Positions 44,622-53,997 of a DNA stretch of 64,000 nt are shown here, piece after piece (position 1 is the first letter of the stretch; every line of letters begins with the position of its first letter). The translations under genes and the position numbers were made by a program. The notes under the pieces were generated by a model, which had not been told where the DNA came from, ran no database searches, and was given only the letters and a program-made list of their open reading frames with translations. The stretch comes from Bradyrhizobium sp. 132 (GTDB lineage Bacteria > Pseudomonadota > Alphaproteobacteria > Rhizobiales > Xanthobacteraceae). The DNA lies in assembly GCF_023074185.1 (NCBI RefSeq), contig NZ_JADPKY010000114.1:1-64000 (forward strand), read 5' to 3'.

Positions 44622-44866
44622 TTCAGTCTCCTTCGAGAGCGAGTGGATAGGACTATGAGCTCGTCTGATGCAGGATCATGCCTGTGTTGGTGTCGGCGGA
44701 ACGCCTTGCGTTCGCGACAAGGTACATCATGACGCAGCCGGCCGCCGGCAATGTGATCTCGGCCACAGTTCACGATGGGGTTCCGGCCTATTGTGAGCAG
44801 ACTTGCACGCGTCGATCCCGGCGAACTACGCTTGCCTCATTTGGATCAGGAATTTTGGAGATTATG

Positions 44867-45205
44867 ATGCAGAGGTCATACTTGCTGGCTGCGACAGCAG
44901 CGCTGGCGCTTCTCATGCAAACACCGCTCGCGCTGGCGCAGGGCGCACCGGCCGCCGGCGGAACCGCGACACCCGCGGCGACAGCCGCCGCGCCGGCAGC
45001 GACGACGACAGCGCCGGGCGCAACCAATGACGCTTCCAGCCAGCCGACAGACTCCAAGAAGAGTGCGTCGAAGAAGCCGGCGAAGAAGAAGATGACGCGG
45101 CAGCAGGAGATCGATCACTCGGTCGACAGCGGCACGGTGCCCGCGCGCTACCGCAGTTCGGTGCCCAAGCAGTACCAGCAATACGTTCCGTTCGATAAAC
45201 GGTGA
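44867..45205 (+). CDS. Small secreted Ala/Thr-rich protein with basic tail
   Basis: A 112-residue protein. The signal peptide (MQRSYLLAATAALALLMQTP, cleavage near LALAQ) is followed by an Ala/Thr/Pro-rich low-complexity stretch, then a lysine-rich segment (KKSASKKPAKKKMTRQQE) and a C-terminus RYRSSVPKQYQQYVPFDK. The start at 44867 has GGAG six bases upstream; the frame can be extended but without a ribosome site. No known domain. Confidence 0.7.
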   Translation: MQRSYLLAATAALALLMQTPLALAQGAPAAGGTATPAATAAAPAATTTAPGATNDASSQPTDSKKSASKKPAKKKMTRQQEIDHSVDSGTVPARYRSSVPKQYQQYVPFDKR

Positions 45206-45365
45206 CGGATCGCACGGCCGCGCGAGGGGATCAGCCGTTGCGCCGCCGCTGCCATCCGCGTGACAGTCTTGAAACCAGGACCTTGGCCGGGCGGAATCCG
45301 GTCATACGTCCCCAGTGGCGGTCCGCGCGAGCGGTGCTAGAGTAGGCCGAAGCCCGGGGGGAGTA

Positions 45366-45854
45366 ATGAGTGACGACGTGAAGGATGCTGGCCTTGTGGC
45401 CATGATCAGCAGCATCCTGGGAGGCAACAAGCGCGCAGCAGACAGTATTGCACCGCCGCCGCTCATTGAGGTTCCGCCGACAGCGCCGACGAACGGGTTT
45501 GAACTGGCCGAGCCGTCAACTCCCGATCTTGCGCCGGCCAAACCCGAGAACGAGCCCGATGCGGTGCCGGCTGTCACCAAGCCGGCCGAGCCGCCGGCGA
45601 AGATCGCCACCACGCCGGATGGCAAGCAGTTGCTCCCTGCCGAAGCGATCGCCGATCTCGTGCTCGGCGAGCTGCGCAAGATGGAGAATTTTCCGGCGAC
45701 CGGCGCCTCCGTGACGGTCTACGGTTACAGGCACTGGAACGCGATGATCACCTTCGCGCCGTTCTCGACCACGTTCCGGAATGCAACGCGGTTCCGCCAG
45801 GCCATGCCGGACCTCGTCTTCAAGCTGCGCCGGTTCGTCGAACTTGAGATATAG
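45366..45854 (+). CDS. Hypothetical protein, Pro-rich
   Basis: A 162-residue protein starting MSDDVKDAGLVAMISSILGG after a strong GGGGGAG. A proline-rich linker (about 30-85) leads to a compact C-terminal part (LLPAEAIADLVLGELRKMEN to the end). There is no signal or membrane segment. It is co-directional with the GreA/GreB-like gene 91 bases downstream. I do not recognise the family. Confidence 0.65.
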   Translation: MSDDVKDAGLVAMISSILGGNKRAADSIAPPPLIEVPPTAPTNGFELAEPSTPDLAPAKPENEPDAVPAVTKPAEPPAKIATTPDGKQLLPAEAIADLVLGELRKMENFPATGASVTVYGYRHWNAMITFAPFSTTFRNATRFRQAMPDLVFKLRRFVELEI

Positions 45855-45945
45855 TCCGGGATAATCGCCAGCGGCCGTCCGGGGCGATTCCTCGCGGCGG
45901 GAAAGCGCAAGCGGTGAGCCCCAACAGTTCGACAGGATTTTCGAC

Positions 45946-46428
45946 TTGAGCGTCGCCTTTACCAAAGAAGAGAGCGCGGAAACCGCCGCCGAGACGCTAT
46001 TGCCGGATCGGCCGATCTCGCCGCATCCAAATCTCGTGACGGAAGCAGGCTTGCAGGCATTGCAGACGCAGCTTCAGGATGCGCGCGAGGCCTATGAAGC
46101 CGCGCAGCGCATCGAGGACGTCAACGAAAAGCGCAGGCAATCGGCGGTGCCCTTGCGTGACGCCCGCTATCTCACCGAACGGCTGCGCACGGCGCATGTC
46201 ATTCCCGCCCCGGTGTCGACCGATATCGTCGCCTTCGGCAGCACCGTGACCTTCAGCCGCACCGATGGCCGCGTGCAAACCTATCGCATCGTCGGCGAGG
46301 ACGAAGCCGATCCCAAGGCCGGCTCGATCTCGTTCGTCGCGCCTGTCGCGAGGTCGCTGATGGGAAAGGCCGTTGGTGACGTCGTGGGGGCGGGCGCGCA
46401 GGAGATCGAGATTCTGTCGATCGGGTAG
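45946..46428 (+). CDS. GreA/GreB-like C-terminal domain protein
   Basis: A 160-residue protein with a probable TTG start (AGGA eight bases upstream). An N-terminal helical region (LVTEAGLQALQTQLQDAREA) resembles the Gre coiled coil. The C-terminal FKBP-like part has TVTFSRTDGRVQTYRIVGED, then SFVAPVARSLMGKAVGDVV. This is the layout of transcript-cleavage factors, but the N-terminal acidic tip is altered, so it may bind RNA polymerase without full GreA activity, as Rnk-like proteins do. Confidence 0.8.
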   Translation: MSVAFTKEESAETAAETLLPDRPISPHPNLVTEAGLQALQTQLQDAREAYEAAQRIEDVNEKRRQSAVPLRDARYLTERLRTAHVIPAPVSTDIVAFGSTVTFSRTDGRVQTYRIVGEDEADPKAGSISFVAPVARSLMGKAVGDVVGAGAQEIEILSIG

Positions 46429-46448
46429 GGATGCGATCTGAGGCCTAA

Positions 46449-46476
46449 TGGTGGGCGTATAAGGATCGAACCCCGA
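46449..46476 (-). repeat. Degenerate tRNA 3'-end-like sequence
   Basis: On the minus strand this reads as a T-arm and acceptor end, GGTTCGATCCTTATACGCCC followed by ACCA. It aligns with the tRNA-Val 3' end at 52335 (GGTTCGATCCCTTGTGCGCC then CACCA) with one missing base and two substitutions. The rest of a tRNA cannot be folded convincingly upstream. It may be an old attachment-site scar or a dead tRNA. Confidence 0.4.
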
Positions 46477-46628
46477 CAGCTCTGGCTTCGGACCGGTCTC
46501 GCCAACTCCGAGGCGCCACTGGGTCAGTCGCGCTGCCGCGATTTACTTCGCTGTTCAAAAGCCGCGAACGTCATATAGTGAGGGCTATCAAGACCAATAC
46601 ATTGCGTGTCAGGCAAAGGGAGGGATCC

Positions 46629-48215
46629 ATGCGAAAGTCCCTGTTCTTCGTCATCGTAGCCGGTCTCGGCCTATCAGGACCGCAGGCTCTGGCCGCGCAA
46701 GACGATGTAGATCAGCAGCTCGGCAGCGTTCATTTCCAGACCTCTTGCAACGATGTGGCCCAGCGCCGCTTCGATCGCGGGATGCGCTATCAGCATTCCT
46801 ACTGGTATCTCAACGCCAAGGAGATCTTCGGGGATGCCATCAAGGCTGACCCGACATGCGGCATGGCCTATTGGGGCATTGCGCTCACCTACATGGACAA
46901 TCCGCACAATGCGATTCCAAAGCCGAACCTGGCGCCGGGCCTCGCCGCGATCATGAAGGCCAAGGAGATCGGAGCCGCGACCGAGCGCGAACGCGATTAC
47001 ATCGATGCGTTGATGGTGATGTATGCCGATTACGACAACATCCCTCACGCCCAGCGGATGCGCATGCTGCGTGACGCGCAGGCGCGCGTCGCGGCAAAAT
47101 TTCCAGACGACGAGGAAGCCCAGATCGCCTACGCCATTACGCTCAATACGTCGGCGGATCTGAACGACAAGACTTACGCGCAGCAGACCAAGGGCGCGGC
47201 GATCCTCGAGCCGATTTCCAGGCGGCTGCCGCAGCATCCGGGCGTGACGCATTATCTGATCCACCTCTACGACTACCCGGCGCTGGCGCAGAAAGGGCTC
47301 GATGCAGCCAATCGTTACGCCAAGATCGCACCGGCCGCGCCGCACGCCCAGCACATGCCCTCCCACATCTACACACGCGTCGGCTATTGGAAGGAATCGA
47401 TCGAGTCCAACACCGCTTCCGTGAAAGCCGCGATGGCCGAAAAGTCGGTCGGCAACTACCTGCACGCGCAAGACTACATGGTTTATGCTCACCTGCAGCT
47501 CGGCCAGGACAAGCAGGCGCGCGCCGTCATCGACGACATGATCAAGGAGACCGGCTTCAAGGCGACAGTCGCAGCGGCAGATTACGCGCTGGCGGCTTCG
47601 CCGGCGCGTTATGCGATCGATCGTAGCGATTGGGATGATGCATCGCAGCTGCCGGTCAGGCCGAGCGGCCTCAACTTCGCGATGGCAGTATCGCATTTCG
47701 CGCGCGCCCTCGGCGCGGCACGGTCCGGCAAGCCGGAAGCCGCCAAGGCCGACATCCAGAAGCTGGCGGAATTGCGCGACAAGCTGCAGGACGCCAAAGA
47801 CAATTATTGGTCCGGAATCGTCGACGTCCAGCGTCAGGTCGCCGTCGCCTGGGTGCTTTACGCCGAGGCCAAGTATGACGAGGCCCTCAATGCGATGAGT
47901 GCCGCGGCGGATGCCGAGGACAAGACGGAAAAGCACGTGATCACGCCCGGACCACTGGCGCCGGCGCGCGAGCTTTACGGCTTCATGCTGCTCGATCGCG
48001 GCATGGCCAGGGAGGCGCTTGCTGCATTCGAGGCAACCAAGGCGAAGGAGCCGAACCGCCTGCACGCTTTCGCGGGAGCGGCCAAAGCGGCCGAAGCCCT
48101 TGGTGACAAGGAAGCGGCACGACAGAACTGTCAACAGCTCGTAACGCTGACGGCCAGTGCCGATTCGGAGCGCCCCGAGGTTGCGGCGGCGAAGAGATAT
48201 CTCGCCAGCAACTGA
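46629..48215 (+). CDS. Exported TPR-like repeat protein
   Basis: A 528-residue secreted protein. A signal peptide (residues 1-24) is followed by helical hairpin repeats. Examples are RFDRGMRYQHSYWYLNAKEI with FGDAIKADPTCGMAYWGIAL, and near the C-terminus REALAAFEATKAKEPNRLHA. The central HMPSHIYTRVGYWKESIESN is typical of this large family of exported TPR proteins. The start at 46629 follows GGGAGG. It probably scaffolds a periplasmic complex; the partner is unknown. The next small gene follows 23 bases downstream. Confidence 0.8.
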   Translation: MRKSLFFVIVAGLGLSGPQALAAQDDVDQQLGSVHFQTSCNDVAQRRFDRGMRYQHSYWYLNAKEIFGDAIKADPTCGMAYWGIALTYMDNPHNAIPKPNLAPGLAAIMKAKEIGAATERERDYIDALMVMYADYDNIPHAQRMRMLRDAQARVAAKFPDDEEAQIAYAITLNTSADLNDKTYAQQTKGAAILEPISRRLPQHPGVTHYLIHLYDYPALAQKGLDAANRYAKIAPAAPHAQHMPSHIYTRVGYWKESIESNTASVKAAMAEKSVGNYLHAQDYMVYAHLQLGQDKQARAVIDDMIKETGFKATVAAADYALAASPARYAIDRSDWDDASQLPVRPSGLNFAMAVSHFARALGAARSGKPEAAKADIQKLAELRDKLQDAKDNYWSGIVDVQRQVAVAWVLYAEAKYDEALNAMSAAADAEDKTEKHVITPGPLAPARELYGFMLLDRGMAREALAAFEATKAKEPNRLHAFAGAAKAAEALGDKEAARQNCQQLVTLTASADSERPEVAAAKRYLASN

Positions 48216-48238
48216 GCCGGAACGAGAACGGTGGAGTG

Positions 48239-48799
48239 ATGAGAAGGGCAGCCGCCGTCGCCGTCGCCGCAATCGCGCTGGGAAGCACGCTGGCGGCATC
48301 GCTGTTGTGGCTCTATGTGCCACGGCATGCCGCCGCAAATTCCGCCACGCCGGTGTGGCAGGAGGTGACGTGGCCCTTCTCGATTGACCAATGGGGCAAA
48401 GGAAAGTCGTTCCGCTGCAAGGCGGCCGACTGCGGTGTCGAGGTGACGCTGTACCTGCGTGCCAAGATAGGTTTCTGCAATTGCACGACGGGCGTCGCCG
48501 ATGATGATGACCTCGATCGTATGGGCGATACCGTTCTCCTGGGCGAAGTCTCTCCACTCGGTTCCGGCCATCCCATCACGATTGGGTGGATGAAAGGTCG
48601 CAGCCGCGCCTACACGCTCAACTCACGTGGCGCTCCCGGCAAAACGCTGGTGTCGGTCGTCTACAACGAGCGTTGCGACATGATCGCAGCGGCCGCGGTC
48701 ATTGGCCACGATCGGCCGGAGACCATCGAACCCCGCGTGATCGAGTTTCTGGGCGGCAGCACTGCGATGCACTGGGCCGAAGTCACACTGGGTCTGTGA
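48239..48799 (+). CDS. Hypothetical membrane-anchored protein
   Basis: A 186-residue protein. One N-terminal membrane helix (AAAVAVAAIALGSTLAASLL) anchors a periplasmic domain with several cysteines (FRCKAADCGVEV, GFCNCTTGV, ERCDMIAAA). The CxxxxC and CxC pairs suggest disulfides or a metal site. It lies 23 bases after the TPR protein gene, so it is probably in the same operon. Family not recognised. A GTG three bases before the ATG is an alternative start. Confidence 0.68.
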   Translation: MRRAAAVAVAAIALGSTLAASLLWLYVPRHAAANSATPVWQEVTWPFSIDQWGKGKSFRCKAADCGVEVTLYLRAKIGFCNCTTGVADDDDLDRMGDTVLLGEVSPLGSGHPITIGWMKGRSRAYTLNSRGAPGKTLVSVVYNERCDMIAAAAVIGHDRPETIEPRVIEFLGGSTAMHWAEVTLGL

Positions 48800-48979
48800 T
48801 TGACTGCGCCTTCCCGATCGGCGGGCATTTCAATGCGGCGAATGGCCCGCGCAGCTGAGGCGAGGATTGCTATCGACAGGGGCAATCTCATTCGCCTAAA
48901 CATAAACCATGCGTTTCCGTTGTCTTGTGCTGATATCAAAGGTCTCCGCCGTGTCCGCGAAGCAAAGCATGGCGGCTGG

Positions 48980-49657
48980 ATGAGACGATTTCTCTCGGGG
49001 GCGTTGCCGTTCTACGCGCTGGCCGGATTGGCCATGTGCATGTACCTCGTCCTGTACAAGACTGACCTCTTCGACTTGAACGCCATCGTCCACGATGCAA
49101 CGGCTTCGTCATGGTTTCCGGTCTTCGTGTTCGTCTGCGTGCTCCTGGAGTCGGTCTTCCCGTATTTTGGCTATTTTCCCGGAACCGCCCTCATCCTGAT
49201 GTCCGTGGCGCTCAATCCGAAGCCCGCTGATGTCTCGGTTTTTATCGTGGCGTGGCTGGCCATCATCGTGGGCGCCGTTCTGAGTTACGGACAGGCTCGT
49301 TTTTTCAGACCGCTCCTGCAGCGGGTGGCCTCGAAAGCGGCACTGAGACGGTGCGGGTCCCTCCTCGACGCCTACGGTCCTTACGCGCGCGTTGCCCTGT
49401 TCGTTCATCCCAACGCTTGCGCGATGTATTTCACCGCACTCGGACTTCTCGGCCGCGACCTGACGCGGGAGCTCGCCTATCTCGGCGTGGGTGCAGCGGC
49501 CTCCGTGGGCGTTCTGTTCGTCGTCGTGACCAGACTTGTGTCGTCCGTAGGCACGACCGACGATGGGGAATTGCAGGTCCTGCTGGCGGCAGCGCTGGTC
49601 GTCATCGGGACACTAGTCGGTCTCTACGCGGCCTGGCGACCGGCGCGGGCCGCGTAA
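48980..49657 (+). CDS. Multi-pass membrane protein, DedA/VTT-like
   Basis: A 225-residue protein with about five membrane helices. The segment CVLLESVFPYFGYFPGTALI resembles the DedA/VTT pattern, Glu followed by a Pro-rich re-entrant loop, and VALFVHPNACAMYFTALGLL near 125 could be the second re-entrant region. DedA proteins transport lipids or undecaprenyl phosphate. Similarity is weak, and the start is uncertain because the open frame extends upstream. Confidence 0.55.
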   Translation: MRRFLSGALPFYALAGLAMCMYLVLYKTDLFDLNAIVHDATASSWFPVFVFVCVLLESVFPYFGYFPGTALILMSVALNPKPADVSVFIVAWLAIIVGAVLSYGQARFFRPLLQRVASKAALRRCGSLLDAYGPYARVALFVHPNACAMYFTALGLLGRDLTRELAYLGVGAAASVGVLFVVVTRLVSSVGTTDDGELQVLLAAALVVIGTLVGLYAAWRPARAA

Positions 49658-49779
49658 CAGCTTGATGAGTGCGAAGAGGCTTTCGTTCTTTGCGCCCGGA
49701 GTGTGATTAGCCTCACGGATTGGATGCTTGCCTTTCGGCAGGCTCCGCATAGGCTGCGCGCTTGCTGTTTGGGGCTACG

Positions 49780-51629
49780 ATGGGCGCTTTTCGCTGGTTT
49801 TCAGTGTTCCTTTTGATCTGGCTGACCTGCGGAGCGGCGCAGGCCGAACGTCGGGTTGCGCTCGTCATCGGCAATTCTGCCTACAAGAGCGTTCCCCGGC
49901 TCGCCAACCCCGTGAACGATGCGACGCTGGTCGGCGGCATGTTCAAGAAGGCGGGCTTCGACAGCGTCGACATCAAGTTGGATCTGAATGCCGTCGAGAT
50001 ACGAAAAGCTCTGCGCGAGTTTGGCGGTCGAGCGCGCGATGCCGAGGTGGCCGTCATCTACTATGCGGGGCACGGCATCGAGCTGGACGGCACCAATTAC
50101 CTGATTCCGACCGACGCAGCGCTGGAGACTGACAGTGACGTTCTTGACGAGACGGTGGCGCTTGACCGGGCGCTGTTCGCAGTCGAGCCTGCAAAGCAGC
50201 TTCGCCTCGTCATTCTCGATGCCTGCCGCGACAACCCGTTCGCCAAGACCATGAAGCGGACCGTCGCCGCGCGCGCCATCGGTCGCGGCCTCGCCAAGAT
50301 CGAGCCTACGAGCCCGAACACGATGATCGCGTTTGCCGCGAAGGCGGGGTCGACGGCCTCGGACGGCGACTCCAAGAACAGTCCGTTTGCGGCTGCGCTG
50401 GTCGAACGCCTCCCTACGCCGGGACTCGATCTGCGCAAGGCCTTCGGCTTCGTCCGCGACGATGTTCCCAAGAACACCGGCTACAAGCAGGAGCCTTACG
50501 TCTATGGCTCGCTCGGCGGCGATGACGTGTCACTGGTCCCGGCCAAGCCGGTCGCGGAAGGGCCGCAGGCGAGCCCGCAGGACGCGATCCGCCGAGATTA
50601 CGAACTCGCGCTCCAGATCGCCACCCGAGAGGTCTGGACCGCTTTTCTCGGCAATATCCCGATGGTTTTTACGCGAGCCTCGCCAAGGGGCAGTTGAACC
50701 GGATAGCGGTCGAGGACACCCGCGCTGCTGCTGCCGACAAGGCCCGGCGGGCTGAAGATGAGAAGGCCCGGCTCGTGGCCGAGCGCGCCCAGAAGGCCGA
50801 ACAGGACAAGGCGGCCGCCGCAGCCAGGGCTGCCGAGGACGCCAAGCTTGCGGCAGAAAAGGCCAATCGGGCCGAGGCGGCGAAAGCAGCTGCTGCCGAG
50901 CAGCGGCGCAAGGAGGCCGAAGGCGCTGTCGCAAAGGCGTTGGCCGAAAAGCAAGCCGCCGAGAAGGCGCTCGCCGACAGAATTACGAATGACAAGGCGG
51001 CTGCCGAGCTGGCGGCCCGACAGGCGGCGGAGAAGAAGGCGGAGGTGGAGGGCGAACAGAAAGTCGCAGCCGTCGCTCCCGCTTCATCACAGCCCAGCCG
51101 GTCTCCTCAGGAGACGGCAAAGCTGCTGCAGTCAGAATTGCGCCGGGTCGGTTGTCTGGCAACAGCAGCCGACGGCGACTGGAACGCTTCGTCGCAGCGC
51201 TCGCTGATCTTGTTCAACAAGCACGCCGGGACGAAGTTTGACGCCAAGCTTGCGAGCTTCGACGCGCTGGACGCGATCAAGACCAAGCCCGGCCGCGTCT
51301 GTCCGCTGGTGTGCGATCGCGGCTTCAGAGCTGACGGCGATCAATGTTCTAGGATCACATGCAGGGCAGGGTCCCGCGTCAACGACGACAACGAATGTGA
51401 AAAGGTCCCTGACAGGAAGCCCGCCACCGCGCGTGAGGACTCCAAGAAACGGGACGAGCAACGGAAGCAGGTCGAGTCGGCGCCGGCCAAGCCGCAAGCT
51501 ACCGGCCAGATGTTTTGCAACGGTGCGGGATGCAGGCCGGTTCGATCAGGTTGTAAGCTAGTCCCGGGTGGCTCCGGTCTCGCTTCCGGAGACGGTAGAT
51601 CGAAAGCGATGATGGAGATCTGTGGCTGA
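49780..51629 (+). pseudogene. Caspase-like (peptidase C14) protein, frameshifted
   Basis: The first frame (49780-50697) holds a signal peptide and a caspase fold with RRVALVIGNSAYKSVPRLAN, the catalytic His in VIYYAGHGIEL (His98) and Cys in LVILDACRDNP (Cys149). It then runs off at about 50650. The following sequence reads QYPDGFYASLAKGQLNRI in a shifted frame and continues to 51629 through an Ala/Lys/Glu coiled coil and a Cys-rich C-terminus. One lost base near 50650 explains the break. The intact product would be about 615 residues, usual for rhizobial caspase-like proteins. It may be a true mutation or a sequencing error. Confidence 0.82.
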
Positions 51630-51648
51630 GCTTCCGTTCGAATGCGGC

Positions 51649-51802
51649 TACGGCAACCAGACCTTTGCGAAGCCCATCGCCTTCGCTGATCTGACGAAGC
51701 GTTGATCAAACGTCAGGAAGGCACGGCTTTCGCTTTCTTCGATTGCTGGGGATGATTGCCCGTCAGGTAGCGAACGACGAGATCAGTATCAATCGCGAGC
51801 AT
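51649..51802 (-). pseudogene. vapC-type PIN toxin, internally deleted
   Basis: The N-terminus MLAIDTDLVVRYLTGNHPQQ (first catalytic Asp) runs into a premature stop. In the next frame AFLTFDQRFVRSAKAMGFAK followed by VWLP and stop at 51649 is the usual VapC C-terminus. About 80 residues, including the middle acidic residues of the PIN site, are missing. The gene overlaps the antitoxin stop by 14 bases. The toxin must be inactive. Confidence 0.78.
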
Positions 51803-52061
51803 GACGTCGTCGCGCCTCCGCGGCGATACCCGCCTCCATCTCTGCCACGCTCTTTGGCTTGCCCCGATAGGGGAGCGACGCGAAGACGTCCGCCGACCTG
51901 GCCGCGGGGAACAGCGAGGACGGTTTTGGAAGCACTCCGTCCGGCGTGTTCTCGATCGTGAGCTGCGTACCCGCCCGCCAGCTGAGCTCATCACGGATCG
52001 CCTTCGGCAGGACGACTTGGCCCTTGGTCGAGACGGCCGTTGTCAGCTTGGCGGCAGCCAT
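51789..52061 (-). CDS. vapB: AbrB/MazE-type antitoxin (VapB)
   Basis: A 90-residue protein. The N-terminal SpoVT/AbrB swapped-hairpin domain reads KLTTAVSTKGQVVLPKAIRD and RAGTQLTIENTPDG. The C-terminal tail (SVAEMEAGIAAEARRRHARD) is the toxin-binding part. The start at 52061 matches the domain start. It is intact although its toxin partner is gutted, so it may persist as an orphan regulator. Confidence 0.85.
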   Translation of the reverse strand: MAAAKLTTAVSTKGQVVLPKAIRDELSWRAGTQLTIENTPDGVLPKPSSLFPAARSADVFASLPYRGKPKSVAEMEAGIAAEARRRHARD

Positions 52062-52334
52062 GAGGTATCGCTGGTAAGACCCAAGTAAGACAGGTCGGCT
52101 CGCTGCTTCAAGCAAGGGCGAGCAGCCTTCGATCGCAGCGGATGGTCACATCCTGCCCGTGTTTTGCCCGACGAGTCAAATTTGAATTCGGAAAATGCGT
52201 AACCTATTGTTTTCGCTCACGTCGGCTACTGTGCATGGGGTTGTTTTTCGAATTTCTGAATCGGACGGGTCAGACAGCCGCAGTGAGCAGTCAGGTGTCC
52301 GGATTGTTCGAACCTGGAAGGTTCAGGAAGGTGG

Positions 52335-52379
52335 ATGGTGGGCGCACAAGGGATCGAACCTTGGACCTCTCCCGTGTGA
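52335..52379 (-). tRNA. 3' half of tRNA-Val(CAC): attachment-site remnant
   Basis: Read on the minus strand from 52379: anticodon loop TTCACAC (anticodon CAC), anticodon stem 3' strand GGGAG, variable AGGTC, T-stem CAAGG, loop TTCGATC, stem CCTTG, acceptor TGCGCCC, discriminator A, CCA. All T-stem pairs are perfect. Beyond 52379 the needed CTCCC is replaced by TGTGG and no 5' half exists. An exact 3' half next to an integrase is the standard attL/attR product, so the whole tRNA should lie at the other end of the element. Confidence 0.88.
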
Positions 52380-52430
52380 ACCACAACTGGTGGACTGTAG
52401 CCAACCTAATCCAGCCATAGTTTTATTGCA

Positions 52431-52453
52431 AAAGTCCTTGTAAGGTAAGGACT
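52431..52453. promoter_or_regulatory. Inverted repeat between att core and integrase
   Basis: AAGTCCTT, a 7-base spacer, then AAGGACTT: a perfect 8-bp inverted repeat 52 bases from the tRNA remnant and about 190 bases before the integrase start. It could be an integrase arm-type or excisionase site. The surrounding 52062-52638 holds no other gene. Confidence 0.35.
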
Positions 52454-52638
52454 TGTTGCCATATTGGACCATCCGTGGCCTGGGTTGGCCTTACCACATG
52501 TTGTATGTCCCTGCTGTGCCCTTCGGAGGATTTCCCTTAGGGCACATTAACTGGGAACGCGAAGGCAATGGCTTGTGGTCCATTTCTTCTAGGATCGCCG
52601 CGACCCGTCTCAGGGCGCAAGGAGCGAGAGCACAAACG

Positions 52639-53997
52639 ATGGAAAAGAGTAAAGAATCTCTCAGAGCTGAAGGAACGACGAACTACCTGAGACTCACTGA
52701 CGCGGCCATCCGTGCGGCGACGCTGCCGCCGGGCAAATCGCAGCACTATCTGCACGACACAGAGCAGCCGGGGCTCGCGATCAGGATGCGCGCGACGGGT
52801 GGCAGGACCTGGGTCTTCATGTTCACGAAGCCTGGGACGAAAGGCACCCAACGCAAGACGCTGGGTGCATGGCCCAAATTCAATGAGAAGGCCGCGCGCA
52901 GGGCCGCCACCGTCGTCGCTGGGGAGGTGGTCATTGGGATCGATCCCAATGAGGGCAAGCGCGAGGCGAAGCGGCAAGCGCTGGCCGAGCGGCAGTGCAC
53001 GACACTGGCGACCTTGATCGTTGAAGATGGCCCCTACGAAATGTCCCTGACCGGGCGCCAGGTCGTCAACTGGAAACCGGCTATGTCGGCACTCCGACGC
53101 GGTCTGAAAGATCATTTCGACCTCGCCATCGCCGAGCTCACGCGACGGCAAATCATGGCGGCGGTGGACAGGATCGGCAAGACCGGCAAGCGCGGCGCAG
53201 CAAAGGACTTGCGCAAGCACACGCACACGTTCCTCGAATGGTGCGTCGGCGAAGGCTACGTCGAGCACAACGTGCTCGCCGGCTATCGCGTGCCCAAGGA
53301 GACGCGCGCGCAGCGGGTCGGGCGCCGAACGAAGGGCCGGGCGCTGCTCGACGAGGAGATCATCAAAGTCTGGCACGCATCCGGCAAGCTTGGGACGTTT
53401 GGGCTATTGACACGAATGTGCCTACTTGGCGGCCCGCGCCGCAGCGAGCCAGCCATGATCGAGTGGCAAAATCACGTCATGGATGACCGCATCACTTTCG
53501 AGGCAGCATGGACCAAGATGGGCGTTTACCACGACGTGCCGCGTACCCACCTCGTTGAGGAGGTGCTTACGGCCGCAAAACATTTCCAGCGTGCGACGTC
53601 GGACTATGTCTTCCCGTCACCGAAGACCGGCGGCCAGATGTCGGGCTTCACAAACTTGGTCGACCGCCTGGTCAAGGAAGCGGGTGTCGCCAAGTTCACA
53701 ATGCATGACTTAAGGCGCAGCTTGCGAACCATCATGTCACGCTGCGGCTATGACAACGAAATCCAGCGGTTGTGTGTCGGGCAAAAGCCGCGCGGGATCG
53801 ATCAGGTCTACAATCACGACGAACAGTGGATCATCCGCAAGATGGCGTTCGAAGCTGCTCATGACTACATCGCGGAGTTGGTCGGCGCTAAACGGGGAGG
53901 CAAGGTCGTGCGCCTGCAGCGGACGAATCCGCTCGATCCCATCAAGGCCGAATTGCTTGGCCGTCTTCGCGAGCATTATGCGGCTGCAACGACTTAG
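52639..53997 (+). CDS. int: Tyrosine integrase, P4-like (Arm DNA-binding domain)
   Basis: A 452-residue integrase. The N-terminal DUF4102-type arm-binding domain (AAIRAATLPPGKSQHYLHDT, then GLAIRMRATGGRTWVFMF) is followed by a core-binding domain. The catalytic domain has the Arg in LLGGPRRSEPAMIEW, HxxR in FTMHDLRRSLRTIMS, and the nucleophile Tyr in DQVYNHDEQ. The start at 52639 is the first methionine near the homologous region; the open frame begins at 52453. It would insert the element at the tRNA-Val 3' end beside it. Confidence 0.93.
   Translation: MEKSKESLRAEGTTNYLRLTDAAIRAATLPPGKSQHYLHDTEQPGLAIRMRATGGRTWVFMFTKPGTKGTQRKTLGAWPKFNEKAARRAATVVAGEVVIGIDPNEGKREAKRQALAERQCTTLATLIVEDGPYEMSLTGRQVVNWKPAMSALRRGLKDHFDLAIAELTRRQIMAAVDRIGKTGKRGAAKDLRKHTHTFLEWCVGEGYVEHNVLAGYRVPKETRAQRVGRRTKGRALLDEEIIKVWHASGKLGTFGLLTRMCLLGGPRRSEPAMIEWQNHVMDDRITFEAAWTKMGVYHDVPRTHLVEEVLTAAKHFQRATSDYVFPSPKTGGQMSGFTNLVDRLVKEAGVAKFTMHDLRRSLRTIMSRCGYDNEIQRLCVGQKPRGIDQVYNHDEQWIIRKMAFEAAHDYIAELVGAKRGGKVVRLQRTNPLDPIKAELLGRLREHYAAATT

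Noticed and set aside
46440..46525. A complete tRNA on the minus strand
   Set aside because: The T-arm and acceptor end look like a tRNA, but the 5' acceptor strand does not pair and the anticodon stem is not convincing.
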